9,715 nucleotides of DNA from an uncultured Eubacteriales bacterium (GTDB taxonomy: Bacteria > Bacillota > Clostridia > Monoglobales > Monoglobaceae), in NCBI GenBank assembly GCA_900552305.1, contig URZD01000077.1:1-9715 (forward strand), given 5' to 3'. The stretch's first letter is position 1. Each line of letters begins with the position of its first letter. The position numbers and the translations under genes were made by a program. Shown piece by piece: positions 1 to 6,963 of this stretch. The notes under the pieces were generated by a model that saw nothing but the letters and a program-made list of their open reading frames with translations, did no database searches and was not told the DNA's origin.

Positions 1-1
1 T

Positions 2-871
2 CGCGATGTAGCGTCCGCGCAGTCAATGCTGTGGAGTTCGGTTTTGGGTTCCGTTACCGCGGTTTATGACGAGCAAGCCGCAAAACAGAAAATGTCCGTG
101 ATGATTACCTCCGTTGCGGTCGGAAACATTCTCGGCATCATAGTCAACACCCTTTTTATTGAGTGTTTCGGAATACGTTATGCCTTTATCGTTCCCGGCG
201 CTCTTACGTTTGTTATGGGTATTCTGACATATGCCGCAGTAAGGGAAATCGGCGGCGCATCGGCGGTCAAGCGCCGCAGCTCCGCATTTTCCGTCCTTAA
301 AAACCGTGAGCTGATGCCGATGAACGGCGCGGCGGCGGCTCACGGCGTTATGAAGGAAAACATCGGTCTTTGGATGGCTGTTTATGTTGCCGATGTGTAC
401 GCAGCCGACCTGACAAAATCCTCGTACTATATTCTGCTCATACCCGCAATCGGTCTTTTGGGGCGCGGAATTTACCCGACCTTGTTCAGACTGTGCGGCA
501 AGGACGAAAACAAGGTTTCGCTTGCGGCATTCGCAGTCTGTGCCGCCGCTGCCGTATTCCTCTGCGCGGGCAGCATAGGAATTTTCTTTTCCGTGCTTGC
601 TCTCGGAATCATCTATGCGGCGGTTTCAGTTATAAACACATCTGTGCTCAGCATATACCCCCTGCGCTACTCGGACACGGGAAACACCGCCTCGGTAAGC
701 GGAACAACCGACTTTTCCACCTATTTCGGCGCGGGAGTGTCAAGCGCGGTATACAGCGCTGTAATAAAGCATTTCGGCTACCTTCCCATGTTTGTTTCGT
801 GGGCGGTTATCTCCGTTTTGTCTATATTCATTCTGATTGTAATCAACAAAAATTCGGCTGCGCGCGCATAG
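2..871 (+). CDS. MFS transporter, C-terminal part (5' truncated by window edge)
   Basis: The frame is open from base 2 and ends at TAG 869-871, giving 289 residues. Major facilitator proteins usually have about 400-450, so the N-terminal third (roughly four membrane helices) lies outside the window. The visible part alternates long hydrophobic segments with short charged loops. Two helices are followed by a basic, hydrophilic stretch (VKRRSS), which fits the central cytoplasmic loop between the two six-helix halves, and then about six more helices. Motifs HGVMKENIGLW at the start of the second half, and YPLRYSDTGNTASVSG followed by an aromatic/Gly-rich helix near the end, resemble MFS carriers of the GlpT/organophosphate and hexose-phosphate type. 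This is a resemblance only, and the substrate cannot be assigned. The gene converges on recG and ends in a stem-loop. It is about 6 kb from the glycerol-phosphate genes, so a functional link is speculative. Confidence 0.88.
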   Translation, partial: RDVASAQSMLWSSVLGSVTAVYDEQAAKQKMSVMITSVAVGNILGIIVNTLFIECFGIRYAFIVPGALTFVMGILTYAAVREIGGASAVKRRSSAFSVLKNRELMPMNGAAAAHGVMKENIGLWMAVYVADVYAADLTKSSYYILLIPAIGLLGRGIYPTLFRLCGKDENKVSLAAFAVCAAAAVFLCAGSIGIFFSVLALGIIYAAVSVINTSVLSIYPLRYSDTGNTASVSGTTDFSTYFGAGVSSAVYSAVIKHFGYLPMFVSWAVISVLSIFILIVINKNSAARA

Positions 872-889
872 CCGCACAGACTGCGGCTA
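869..889. terminator. Stem-loop between convergent MFS and recG genes
   Basis: A perfect 8-bp inverted repeat, TAGCCGCA (869-876) and TGCGGCTA (882-889), flanks a 5-base loop. It begins at the MFS stop codon and ends six bases before the recG stop, in a 23-base convergent gap. The G+C-rich stem and its position suggest a shared bidirectional terminator. Neither side has a clear T-run, so termination may be weak or the hairpin may mainly protect 3' ends. Confidence 0.45.
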
Positions 890-894
890 CGGTT

Positions 895-2952
895 CTAATT
901 GAATATTCCGCTTTCGCTGACCTCGGAAAACCGTGAGCCTATGCGCTCTCTGAGCGGTCTGTTCTCCGCCGAGGAAAGGCTTGGGTCGGTCGCGGTGATT
1001 TTATGCGCCGCGTCCTGCGCCTGTTTAAGCAAAATCATGTCGCAGGCGAGGTCTGCCGCTTTAAGCTCCGGAAGTCCGTGCTGGCGCACGCCGAAGAATT
1101 CGCCGGGGCCGCGCAGCTGCAAATCCTTTTCGGAGATTTTAAAACCGTCATTCGTTTCGCACATCACCTTCATGCGCTCCTTTGCCAGCTTTCCGTTATT
1201 TGAAAACATTATACAGTAGGAGCTGTGGCTGCCCCTGCCTATTCTGCCGCGCAGCTGGTGCAGCTGTGAAAGTCCGAACCGCTCCGCGTTCTCGATAACC
1301 ATGACCGTTGCGTTTGGGACATCAACGCCTACCTCAATAACCGTTGTTGCGACAAGGATATTCGTCTCGCCCGAGGTAAAGCGCCGCATTACCTCCTCCT
1401 TGTCCTTCGCCTTCAGCTTGCCGTGGATAACGTCTATATTATAATGAGGAAAAACCTCTTTTTTCAGCTTTTCCGCGTACTCGACCGCGGACTTGGCGGT
1501 GAGTGTCTCCGACTCCTCCACAAGCGGGCATACGATATACACCTGTCTGCCCTCGCTGATGTTTTTTGCGATGAACGAATACACGCGCTTTCTCATTCCC
1601 TCCGTAACGCTGAAGGTTTCAATCGGCTTTCTGCCCGGCGGCAGCTCGTCAATCACCGACACGTCAAGGTCGCCGTACAGAATCAGCGAGAGCGTTCTGG
1701 GGATAGGTGTCGCGGTCATTACGAGCGTGTGAGTGCCGCCGCCCTTGCCCGTCAGCGCGGTGCGCTGGCGCACGCCGAAGCGGTGCTGCTCGTCCGTTAT
1801 TACAAGGTTAAGACGGTCAAATTTGACCGTTTCCGTAAGGAGCGCATGAGTTCCGATAATTATATTCGCCTCTCCCGAGGCAATTTTCGCCAGTGCGGCG
1901 CGTTTTTCAGCCGCGGGCATGCCGCCGCAAAGCAGCACTGTTTCAAAGCCGAACTGCGAAAACAGCTTTTTCAGATTAGCATAATGCTGATTTGCCAAAA
2001 TCTCGGTCGGAGCCATGAGTGCCGCCTGAAATCCGGAGCGGACGGCTGCAAACATTGCCGCAGCGGCAACCATTGTTTTGCCGCTGCCCACATCGCCCTG
2101 AACAAGCCTGTTCATGGGCGTTTTTTGCATAAGGTCGGCACATATCTCGTTTATGACGCGCTTTTGCGCCCCTGTCAGCTCAAACGGCAGCGCCGCCGCA
2201 AACTCCTTTATACAGTGGACGTCGGAAAACGGCGCGGCAAAATACTTTTTGCGTTCACTGCCGAGAACGCAAAGTCCCGCCTGCTGAACCAAAAGCTCCT
2301 CGAACGCGAGCCGCCGCCGCGCATCGCTGTAGCTTTCAAAATCCTCCGGCATATGGATTGTGCGCAGAGCGCAGTCAATCGGCATAAGGTCGTATTCCTC
2401 CCTTATGCCCGGCGGAATAATATCCCGCGGCATTTCGGAAAGAGATGCCAGCGCGGTCTTTATCGCGTTTCGCAGCGCGGTTTGGTTAAGTCCCGCGGTC
2501 GCGGGGTAAATCGGGATAATTCTGCCTGTTTTGCCCGAGCCGCTGTCGGTATTCGATTCAATGACAGGGTTTACCATTTCAAAGCCGCCTCCCTTATACG
2601 CCGCCGTGCCGTAGAAGGTAAAACTGCTGCTTTTTGTCAGGTTTGCCGCCATATACGGCGCGTTGAACCATGTCACACGCATTATTCCGCTGCCGTCACT
2701 GACAGCGGTTTGAGTTATATGGACGCGGTTTCTGCCGCGGAACGAGCGCACGCCCTGTGCAAGAGAGCCGCTGACGCATACCGTTTCGCCATCCATAAGC
2801 TCCGCAATCTGTTTTATCTCCGAGCGGTCCTCACAGGCGCGCGGAAGATGATAGATAAGGTCGGAAACCGTTCTGATACCGAGCCTTGCGAACAGCTTCG
2901 CACGCGCCTCGCCTATTCCCTTTACATACTGAATACCGTCAGTCAGTCTCAT
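895..2952 (-). CDS. recG: ATP-dependent DNA helicase RecG
   Basis: RecG is a monomeric superfamily 2 double-strand DNA translocase that reverses stalled replication forks and processes branched recombination intermediates. From the chosen start it has 685 residues, close to the family's usual 680-700. In order it shows: an N-terminal helical region; an OB-fold wedge domain (about 55-135, containing VCVSGSL and VHITQTAVSDGSG) that grips branched DNA; Walker A GDVGSGKT (286-293); the RecG-type DEQH box with following RFG (387-393); TATPIPRT (413-420); a second RecA-like domain with VIEVGVDVPNA (538-548) and GRIGRG (569-574); and the C-terminal RecG segment DLQLRGPGEFFGVRQHG (610-626). The open frame extends to 3021, but that upstream ATG lies inside a hairpin. 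The ATG at 2952 has AAGGAGG seven bases upstream and gives the normal N-terminus. It is the last gene of the minus-strand run after fakA. It appears intact. Confidence 0.97.
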   Translation of the reverse strand: MRLTDGIQYVKGIGEARAKLFARLGIRTVSDLIYHLPRACEDRSEIKQIAELMDGETVCVSGSLAQGVRSFRGRNRVHITQTAVSDGSGIMRVTWFNAPYMAANLTKSSSFTFYGTAAYKGGGFEMVNPVIESNTDSGSGKTGRIIPIYPATAGLNQTALRNAIKTALASLSEMPRDIIPPGIREEYDLMPIDCALRTIHMPEDFESYSDARRRLAFEELLVQQAGLCVLGSERKKYFAAPFSDVHCIKEFAAALPFELTGAQKRVINEICADLMQKTPMNRLVQGDVGSGKTMVAAAAMFAAVRSGFQAALMAPTEILANQHYANLKKLFSQFGFETVLLCGGMPAAEKRAALAKIASGEANIIIGTHALLTETVKFDRLNLVITDEQHRFGVRQRTALTGKGGGTHTLVMTATPIPRTLSLILYGDLDVSVIDELPPGRKPIETFSVTEGMRKRVYSFIAKNISEGRQVYIVCPLVEESETLTAKSAVEYAEKLKKEVFPHYNIDVIHGKLKAKDKEEVMRRFTSGETNILVATTVIEVGVDVPNATVMVIENAERFGLSQLHQLRGRIGRGSHSSYCIMFSNNGKLAKERMKVMCETNDGFKISEKDLQLRGPGEFFGVRQHGLPELKAADLACDMILLKQAQDAAHKITATDPSLSSAENRPLRERIGSRFSEVSESGIFN

Positions 2953-2959
2953 TTTCTGC

Positions 2960-2966
2960 CCTCCTT
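2960..2966 (-). promoter_or_regulatory. Ribosome binding site setting the recG start
   Basis: AAGGAGG on the minus strand lies seven bases before ATG 2952. It selects this start over the in-frame ATG at 3021, which has no comparable site and overlaps a hairpin. Confidence 0.85.
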
Positions 2967-3003
2967 CAAAAGCCGCCTCCCGCGGGTTTACGGATTGAAA
3001 TTG

Positions 3004-3028
3004 CAAAAGCGGTGTAAACATACACCGC
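3004..3028 (-). terminator. Hairpin with short T-run between fakA and recG
   Basis: On the minus strand an 8-bp perfect stem, GCGGTGTA / TACACCGC (3021-3028 and 3009-3016), closes a 4-base loop (3017-3020) and is followed at once by TTTT (3005-3008). It lies in a 129-base gap between fakA and recG. This is the form of an intrinsic terminator, but the T-run is short. It may be a partial terminator or attenuator that lowers recG relative to fakA, or an mRNA-processing site. I see no strong recG promoter downstream of it. Confidence 0.55.
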
Positions 3029-3081
3029 CCTTTGATTAAACTTTTTATACGGAATATTTAACCGTTTTATATTACTGAAAT

Positions 3082-4743
3082 TTACTCGACTGATATTATA
3101 TAACAATACACCGGCTGACCGCCGAAGTTGAGCGACACATCAAGCTCCGGATATTTTTCGGCAAGGCTGTCCGCAAGCGCCTGTGCGGTGTCCGCGTCAA
3201 CGTCTGCGCCGTAATACACCGATATAATGCCCGAATCATCGTCCGTCATTTCCTCCGCAAGCGCGGCTGCCGCCTTCTCCGGGCTGTCGGTCACGCAGTC
3301 AATGCTGCTGCCGCAGATTCCCAGACAGTCGCCCTTTTTGATTTCCGTACCGTCAAGAACGGTATCGCGCGCCGCATAGGTCACCTGTCCGCACTTGACC
3401 TCCGCGCAAAGCTCGGTCATTGCCGCGGCATTATCGTCCGCCGAAAGCGAATCGTCAAACGCCGATACGGCGGTTATCCCCTGCGGGATATTAACTGTCG
3501 GAATTACCCGTATATCCTTTTTGGTCAGCGGTGCAACCTGCTCCGCCGCCATTATTATATTCTTATTGTTGGGAAGGATAAACACCGTCTCCGCGGGAAT
3601 CCTTTCAACCGCCGAGAGCAGCTCCTCCGTACTGGGATTCATTGTCTGTCCGCCCTCGATAATCTCGTCAACATCAAGTGAGCGGAACAGCTCCGTCAGT
3701 CCGCTGCCCGCCGACACTGCCGCGAATCCGAACTTCTTTTTCGGCTTTGCGGCCGCTGCCTTCGCCTCTGTTGCCGCCGACTGCTCCGCGGTTATAACCT
3801 TTGAATCGTGCTGATACTTCATGTTGTCAATTTTAAGGTTGGTAAGCTCGCCGAGCTTTAACGCCTGCTCGATTACACAGCCGGGGTGGTTTGTGTGGAT
3901 ATGCACCTTTACAATATCCTCGTCATCGATAACCAGCATACAGTCGCCCTTTTCAGAGATAGCAGAGCGGAACTGCGTCACCTTGCGCCTTTGGTTGTCC
4001 TTGTTGATTATAAACTCCGTGCAATAGTGGTATTTTATATCCACAGGCACATCGCTCGCCGCCGCAGCGCCGTGCGCGCCCGCGTGAGCCGCCGTCTGCT
4101 CCGTGCTGACAATTTCCTCGCCGCCGTCCAGTATGTGGACAAGGCCCTCCGCAATGGTTATAAGTCCCTTGCCGCCGGCGTCCACCACGCCCGCCTGTTT
4201 GAGCGCAGGCAAAAGCTCGGTTGTTGATTCAAGGCTTTTTTCACCCGCATCAAGAATCGCATGGGCAAACTCCGAAAGGCTGCCGAACACTGTATAATTT
4301 TCCTCCGCAAACTCCGAAATCTCGCGGATAACCGTAAGAATCGTACCCTCTGTCGGTTTCATCACCGCGCGGTAGGCGGTTGTTTTACTGCTGACAAGAC
4401 CGTTTTTAATATCCTCCGCTGAAAGGGTTTTCTTTCCCTCAACGCCCTTTGAAAAACCGCGTATAATCTGTGACAGAATAACGCCCGAGTTCCCCCGCGC
4501 GTTGCGCAGGGCGGCCGATGCAAGCTTTGAAAGCAGCTTATCCGCACGGTCGGTTTCATACTCCGCCGCGGCTGCCGCCGCACCGCTGAACGTAAGGCTC
4601 ATATTTGTACCGGTATCTCCGTCCGGGACGGGGAATACATTGAGGTCGTCGACCTCCCTGCGTTTGTTTGTAAGCTCCGCGGCAGCGGATGTAATCATCC
4701 TTTTAAGCAGAGCCGCGTCAAGCTGTGTAATATTATTCATCAT
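3082..4743 (-). CDS. fakA: Fatty acid kinase catalytic subunit FakA (DAK2/YloV family)
   Basis: FakA is the ATP-dependent kinase that phosphorylates fatty acids presented by FakB (DegV-family) proteins, giving acyl-phosphate for phospholipid synthesis. At 553 residues it has full family length. The N-terminal DhaL/DAK2 domain shows NVFPVPDGDTGTNM (35-48), whose Asp41 and Asp43 are the expected Mg-ATP ligands, then NARGNSGVILSQ (81-92) and DAGGKGL (188-194). The middle domain has YCTEFII (240-246) and HIHTNHPG (281-288). Cys241, His281 and His283 match the positions of a metal site described for staphylococcal FakA. An Ala/Lys-rich linker (about 320-337) leads to the C-terminal domain with GGQTMNPST and LPNNKN. 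The start ATG 4743 follows GAGGTGA by ten bases; a second ATG adjoins it at 4740, so the start could be one codon later. It sits 19 bases after the Asp23 gene, the conserved yloU-yloV order. No fakB is in the window. Confidence 0.95.
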   Translation of the reverse strand: MMNNITQLDAALLKRMITSAAAELTNKRREVDDLNVFPVPDGDTGTNMSLTFSGAAAAAAEYETDRADKLLSKLASAALRNARGNSGVILSQIIRGFSKGVEGKKTLSAEDIKNGLVSSKTTAYRAVMKPTEGTILTVIREISEFAEENYTVFGSLSEFAHAILDAGEKSLESTTELLPALKQAGVVDAGGKGLITIAEGLVHILDGGEEIVSTEQTAAHAGAHGAAAASDVPVDIKYHYCTEFIINKDNQRRKVTQFRSAISEKGDCMLVIDDEDIVKVHIHTNHPGCVIEQALKLGELTNLKIDNMKYQHDSKVITAEQSAATEAKAAAAKPKKKFGFAAVSAGSGLTELFRSLDVDEIIEGGQTMNPSTEELLSAVERIPAETVFILPNNKNIIMAAEQVAPLTKKDIRVIPTVNIPQGITAVSAFDDSLSADDNAAAMTELCAEVKCGQVTYAARDTVLDGTEIKKGDCLGICGSSIDCVTDSPEKAAAALAEEMTDDDSGIISVYYGADVDADTAQALADSLAEKYPELDVSLNFGGQPVYCYIISVE

Positions 4744-4762
4744 TGTTTAAAAATCACCTCAA

Positions 4763-5119
4763 TTATTCAACACGGATGCTTTCGACGTTCACGTGAACGT
4801 CCGCAACCTCCATACCCGTCATCTTTTCGATGTGGTATTTCACGTTGCTGCGGATTGTTTCGCCGATTGTACCTATATTAAGACCGTATTCCACAATAAT
4901 ATAAAGGGACAGGTCGATACTGTTATTTTCGATTACCTTGACCTTAATTCCCTTATCCATATTTTCCTTTTTCAAAAGACCCGAAATCCCGTCCTTGCCC
5001 GTACGCATACACATACCGACAACTCCGTAGCACTGGGTTGCGATATAACCGGCAAGCTTTGCAATAACCGCGTTGGAAATTCGGATTGTACCCTTAGAGT
5101 TCTTTATTTCCGCACTCAT
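4763..5119 (-). CDS. Asp23/Gls24 family envelope stress protein (YloU-like)
   Basis: The protein has 118 residues, typical for the family. The opening pattern GTIRISNAVIAKLAGYIATQCYGVVGM, then a Gly/Lys-rich loop, the strand IDLSLYIIVEYGLNIG, TIRSNVKYHIEKMTGMEV and a C-terminal VADVHVNVESIRVE are the Asp23/Gls24 signature. Members are abundant small cytoplasmic or membrane-peripheral proteins in Gram-positive bacteria associated with cell-envelope homeostasis; their biochemical role is unsettled. The immediate position before fakA matches B. subtilis yloU-yloV, where the two are a conserved pair. The frame could begin at TTG 5125, but GGAGGA at 5127-5132 is too close to that codon and lies seven bases from ATG 5119, so the ATG was chosen. 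The gap to the preceding TM2 gene is 39 bases with no evident promoter, consistent with cotranscription. Confidence 0.93.
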   Translation of the reverse strand: MSAEIKNSKGTIRISNAVIAKLAGYIATQCYGVVGMCMRTGKDGISGLLKKENMDKGIKVKVIENNSIDLSLYIIVEYGLNIGTIGETIRSNVKYHIEKMTGMEVADVHVNVESIRVE

Positions 5120-5126
5120 AGCCAAT

Positions 5127-5132
5127 TCCTCC
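5127..5132 (-). promoter_or_regulatory. Ribosome binding site setting the Asp23-family gene start
   Basis: GGAGGA on the minus strand lies seven bases before ATG 5119 and only one base before the in-frame TTG 5125. It therefore favours the ATG. Confidence 0.8.
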
Positions 5133-5158
5133 GATAAAATAAATTTTTATTCGATAAA

Positions 5159-5584
5159 TCATTCCGAAAGCGGAACACCGTCCGCGTCGGTGTTTGTTGT
5201 CCTTGTAAGCAGCATAATCGATTCGACAAGCGCCCATATTCCGACCGCAAAGCCGAGAATACCGCACGACAAAACCGTAATCAAAAGCTGCGTCAGTCCT
5301 CTTTTAGTATAGCCGAGGTAAAAATTGTGAATACCCAGACTGCCGAGGAATATACCAAGCAGCGCCGCGGCAAGCCTTGATTTTGCGTTTACCCCCTGCA
5401 CAGTGCCCGTGTAGACCCTGTTGGGATTCGCGCTCGTGCCGCAGCCCGTGCAAAACTCCGCGCCGTCAATCAGCGGAGAGCCGCAGCTCGCGCAGTAGTG
5501 CGTCCCCGTATTCTTTGCAAAACCGCAGTTTGGACATACCGCGGCATTTGGATTCATTTCTTTTCCGCAATTTCTGCAATACAT
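5159..5584 (-). CDS. Zinc-ribbon plus TM2 domain membrane protein
   Basis: The protein has 141 residues. It begins with two zinc-ribbon knuckles: Cys3/Cys6 with Cys17/Cys20, and Cys31/Cys34 with Cys45/Cys48. A short linker follows, then a TM2 domain (about 67-130) of two membrane helices with the family motif GIHNFYLGYTKRG (84-96) between them. The tail is polar and acidic. Zinc-ribbon/TM2 fusions are common in Firmicutes, but their function is not established. By architecture it should sit in the cytoplasmic membrane with the ribbons on the inner side; this is inference. The frame opens at ATG 5617, but GGAGAT at 5589-5594 places the start at ATG 5584, which also puts the first CxxC at the very N-terminus as usual for these proteins. 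It lies between the DUF2752-type gene and the Asp23 gene, all on one strand. Confidence 0.9.
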   Translation of the reverse strand: MYCRNCGKEMNPNAAVCPNCGFAKNTGTHYCASCGSPLIDGAEFCTGCGTSANPNRVYTGTVQGVNAKSRLAAALLGIFLGSLGIHNFYLGYTKRGLTQLLITVLSCGILGFAVGIWALVESIMLLTRTTNTDADGVPLSE

Positions 5585-5588
5585 AAAA

Positions 5589-5594
5589 ATCTCC
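5589..5594 (-). promoter_or_regulatory. Ribosome binding site setting the TM2 protein start
   Basis: GGAGAT on the minus strand, with its GGAG core six bases before ATG 5584, selects this codon. The earlier in-frame ATG at 5617 has no clear site and lies within a leader hairpin. Confidence 0.75.
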
Positions 5595-5602
5595 GTTCCG
5601 CC

Positions 5603-5645
5603 GCCCTGTGCCGGCATAAATATAAATTTCTCTTATCCGCAGGGC
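5603..5645 (-). other. Imperfect leader hairpin before the TM2 gene
   Basis: On the minus strand GCCCTG (5640-5645) and CAGGGC (5603-5608) are perfectly complementary. Inside them CGG and ATAA can pair with TTAT and CCG, with small bulges on the 3' side, giving about 13 pairs in all. No T-run follows, so it is not a normal terminator. It may mark mRNA processing or modulate translation between the DUF2752-type and TM2 genes. Confidence 0.4.
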
Positions 5646-5679
5646 AATAAATGATAAGAAACTTTTCCGTTATTAAATG

Positions 5680-5997
5680 CTATGCAAGTACCCTGAAAAG
5701 GTATGCGGCAAAATACACCGCAAGCAGTATTCCCACCGCCGAAAGGTCGGCTTTTTTGCTCACAAGCCAGCCGTCGCGGCAGCAGTAAAGTATCAGTGCG
5801 GGCGGGAGCCAGAACAGCGGATTGTACCCTATTGCGGCGCGTAAATCACCCTTCAGAAGCGCAAACCACGCGCGGCTTATCCCGCATGACGGACACTCGA
5901 TTCCGAACACGTTTCGGAACAGGCAGCCGTACCTAAGCCCCACAGCCATTGCCGCAGCCATCATGGCAAGTACAAGTATTGTGCGTTTTATGTTCAA
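5680..5997 (-). CDS. DUF2752-type small membrane protein (TTG start)
   Basis: The protein has 105 residues with three hydrophobic segments (about 5-22, 57-74, 87-104). Its diagnostic stretch is CPSCGISRAWFALLKGD (35-51), followed by NPLFWLP (59-65). The Cys-x2-Cys-Gly-hydrophobic-Ser/Thr-Arg motif and the downstream Gly-Asp and Asn-Pro are the DUF2752 signature. The function is unknown, and the two cysteines could bind metal or form a disulfide. The start is unusual. No ATG is available before residue 12, a TGA lies in frame just upstream, and TTG 5997 is preceded by GGGAG (6009-6013) eleven bases away. Starting at Met12 would cut into the first helix and has no ribosome site, so TTG is preferred with some doubt. 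It is the first gene after the promoter at 6124-6152, and the next gene encodes another small cysteine-motif membrane protein. Confidence 0.82.
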   Translation of the reverse strand: MNIKRTILVLAMMAAAMAVGLRYGCLFRNVFGIECPSCGISRAWFALLKGDLRAAIGYNPLFWLPPALILYCCRDGWLVSKKADLSAVGILLAVYFAAYLFRVLA

Positions 5998-6036
5998 GCC
6001 GCATCATACTCCCGATTTCAATATCCCAATCTCCTT

Positions 6037-6064
6037 GGCACACCGAGGTTTAGTCCGATATGCC
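6037..6064 (-). other. 10-bp hairpin in the leader of the five-gene minus-strand operon
   Basis: The minus-strand transcript can form an uninterrupted 10-bp stem from GGCAUAUCGG (6055-6064) and UCGGUGUGCC (6037-6046), with three G-U pairs and an 8-base loop (6047-6054). It lies within the roughly 120-base leader between the promoter and the first start codon and is followed directly by AAGGAG. I do not recognise a known riboswitch class. Confidence 0.45.
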
Positions 6065-6123
6065 CATTAAAAAACCGTATTCTTTTTAAGCTTTCACCTT
6101 TTAAGACAATAGCCTATGCTCGT

Positions 6124-6152
6124 ATTTTACCACAAAGTACGATGATTGTCAA
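6124..6152 (-). promoter_or_regulatory. Sigma-A promoter for the DUF2752-TM2-Asp23-fakA-recG operon
   Basis: On the minus strand a perfect -35 TTGACA (6147-6152), a 17-base spacer and -10 TAAAAT (6124-6129, one mismatch to consensus) form a strong vegetative promoter. Transcription should begin near 6117, leaving a leader of about 120 bases. It lies just beyond the repressor gene's stop codon, so readthrough from that gene could also feed this operon. Confidence 0.8.
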
Positions 6153-6184
6153 TTACAAGGGGAAATAATTTGCATTTTTAAATG

Positions 6185-6934
6185 CTATAATACGGTCAGA
6201 CCCTTAAAACGTTCCTTATACCCCGCCGCCGCGGCGGAGTCGCTCACAAGAATGTCCACCTCCGCAAGAGTGCATTGCTTGTATGTGGATATTGTGCCGA
6301 TTTTTGAGGAATCACAGAGAAACACACGTTTTTCCGCATTTTTGAGCATTGTTTTTCTTATCGCCGTTTCGTCATAGTGAACGTCAAACAGCTGTCCGTC
6401 GTCGGTCAGCGACCGCGTTGAAAAAAACATCCAGTCCGCGTGCACCTTTGCAAAGGCTCTTTCCGCATCGGAGCCGACAAGCGCAAACCTGTTCGGCTCG
6501 GTCTGGACGCCGCCGCTACACAGCACCTTTACATTGTACTGGGTCATGAAATATACAATCTCAACATTGTTTGTGATTACGGTAATTCCTTTTTTGCTGA
6601 CCAGCTCCTTTGCAAAATATGAGCAGCTTGAGGACGCATCAATAAATATCGTGTCGCCCTCCTTTACCAGCGCCGCCGCCTTTTTTGCCATCAGCTGCTT
6701 TTGAGCCGAGCTTTTTCCTATTCTGACCGGATACGCAACAAGCATCGGGTGGTTGTTCGCAAGCTGAACCCTTCCGTATTCGCGAATGACAAAGCCTTCG
6801 TTTTCAAGCTCCTCCAAATCGCGCCGAACACTGGAATAGCTCGAAAACGCTCTTTTTGCCAGCTCCTTTGGCAGCATACTTTTGTTGCTTTGCAGCAGCT
6901 CCAGTATCAGCTCCCTGCGCTCACTCTTTAACAT
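6185..6934 (-). CDS. DeoR/GlpR-family transcriptional repressor
   Basis: From the chosen start the protein has 249 residues, the usual DeoR-family length. An N-terminal winged helix-turn-helix (about 5-57) contains SERRELILELL, LPKELAKRAFSSYSSVRRDL and EELENEGFVIREYGRV. The C-terminal DeoRC sensor domain carries DASSSCSYFAKEL (99-111), TNNVEIVYFM (121-130), GGVQTEPNRFALVG and DSSKIGTIS (208-216), the segments that bind a phosphorylated sugar-type effector in relatives. It is transcribed divergently from the phosphatase-G1PDH-oxidoreductase genes and is their likely regulator, with a glycerol-phosphate-like effector; that is inference. An in-frame ATG exists at 6970 but lies inside a palindrome and lacks a ribosome site, whereas GGGGAG at 6944-6949 is nine bases before ATG 6934. 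It ends at TAG 6185-6187 with no convincing terminator. Confidence 0.93.
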   Translation of the reverse strand: MLKSERRELILELLQSNKSMLPKELAKRAFSSYSSVRRDLEELENEGFVIREYGRVQLANNHPMLVAYPVRIGKSSAQKQLMAKKAAALVKEGDTIFIDASSSCSYFAKELVSKKGITVITNNVEIVYFMTQYNVKVLCSGGVQTEPNRFALVGSDAERAFAKVHADWMFFSTRSLTDDGQLFDVHYDETAIRKTMLKNAEKRVFLCDSSKIGTISTYKQCTLAEVDILVSDSAAAAGYKERFKGLTVL

Positions 6935-6943
6935 ATCCCACCG

Positions 6944-6949
6944 CTCCCC
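6944..6949 (-). promoter_or_regulatory. Ribosome binding site setting the DeoR-family gene start
   Basis: GGGGAG on the minus strand, nine bases before ATG 6934, favours that start and the standard DeoR-family N-terminus over the upstream in-frame ATG 6970. Confidence 0.7.
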
Positions 6950-6963
6950 GCATTGATTTTTTC

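Noticed and set aside
1423..3039. Long plus-strand open frame opposite recG (538 residues)
   Set aside because: It is an antisense shadow of the RecG coding frame: rich in Arg, His and Cys, without domains or a ribosome site, while the opposite strand has every RecG motif.
5933..6007. A 24-codon cysteine-rich minus-strand frame starting at ATGATG just before the DUF2752-type gene
   Set aside because: Nearly all of it overlaps the DUF2752-type coding region in another frame, and its Cys/His content follows from that overlap. GGGAG is too close to its first ATG.
6172..6185. Self-complementary GCATTT...AAATGC at the end of the DeoR-family gene, as a terminator
   Set aside because: The stem is short and A+T-rich with almost no loop, and there is no T-run on the minus strand.
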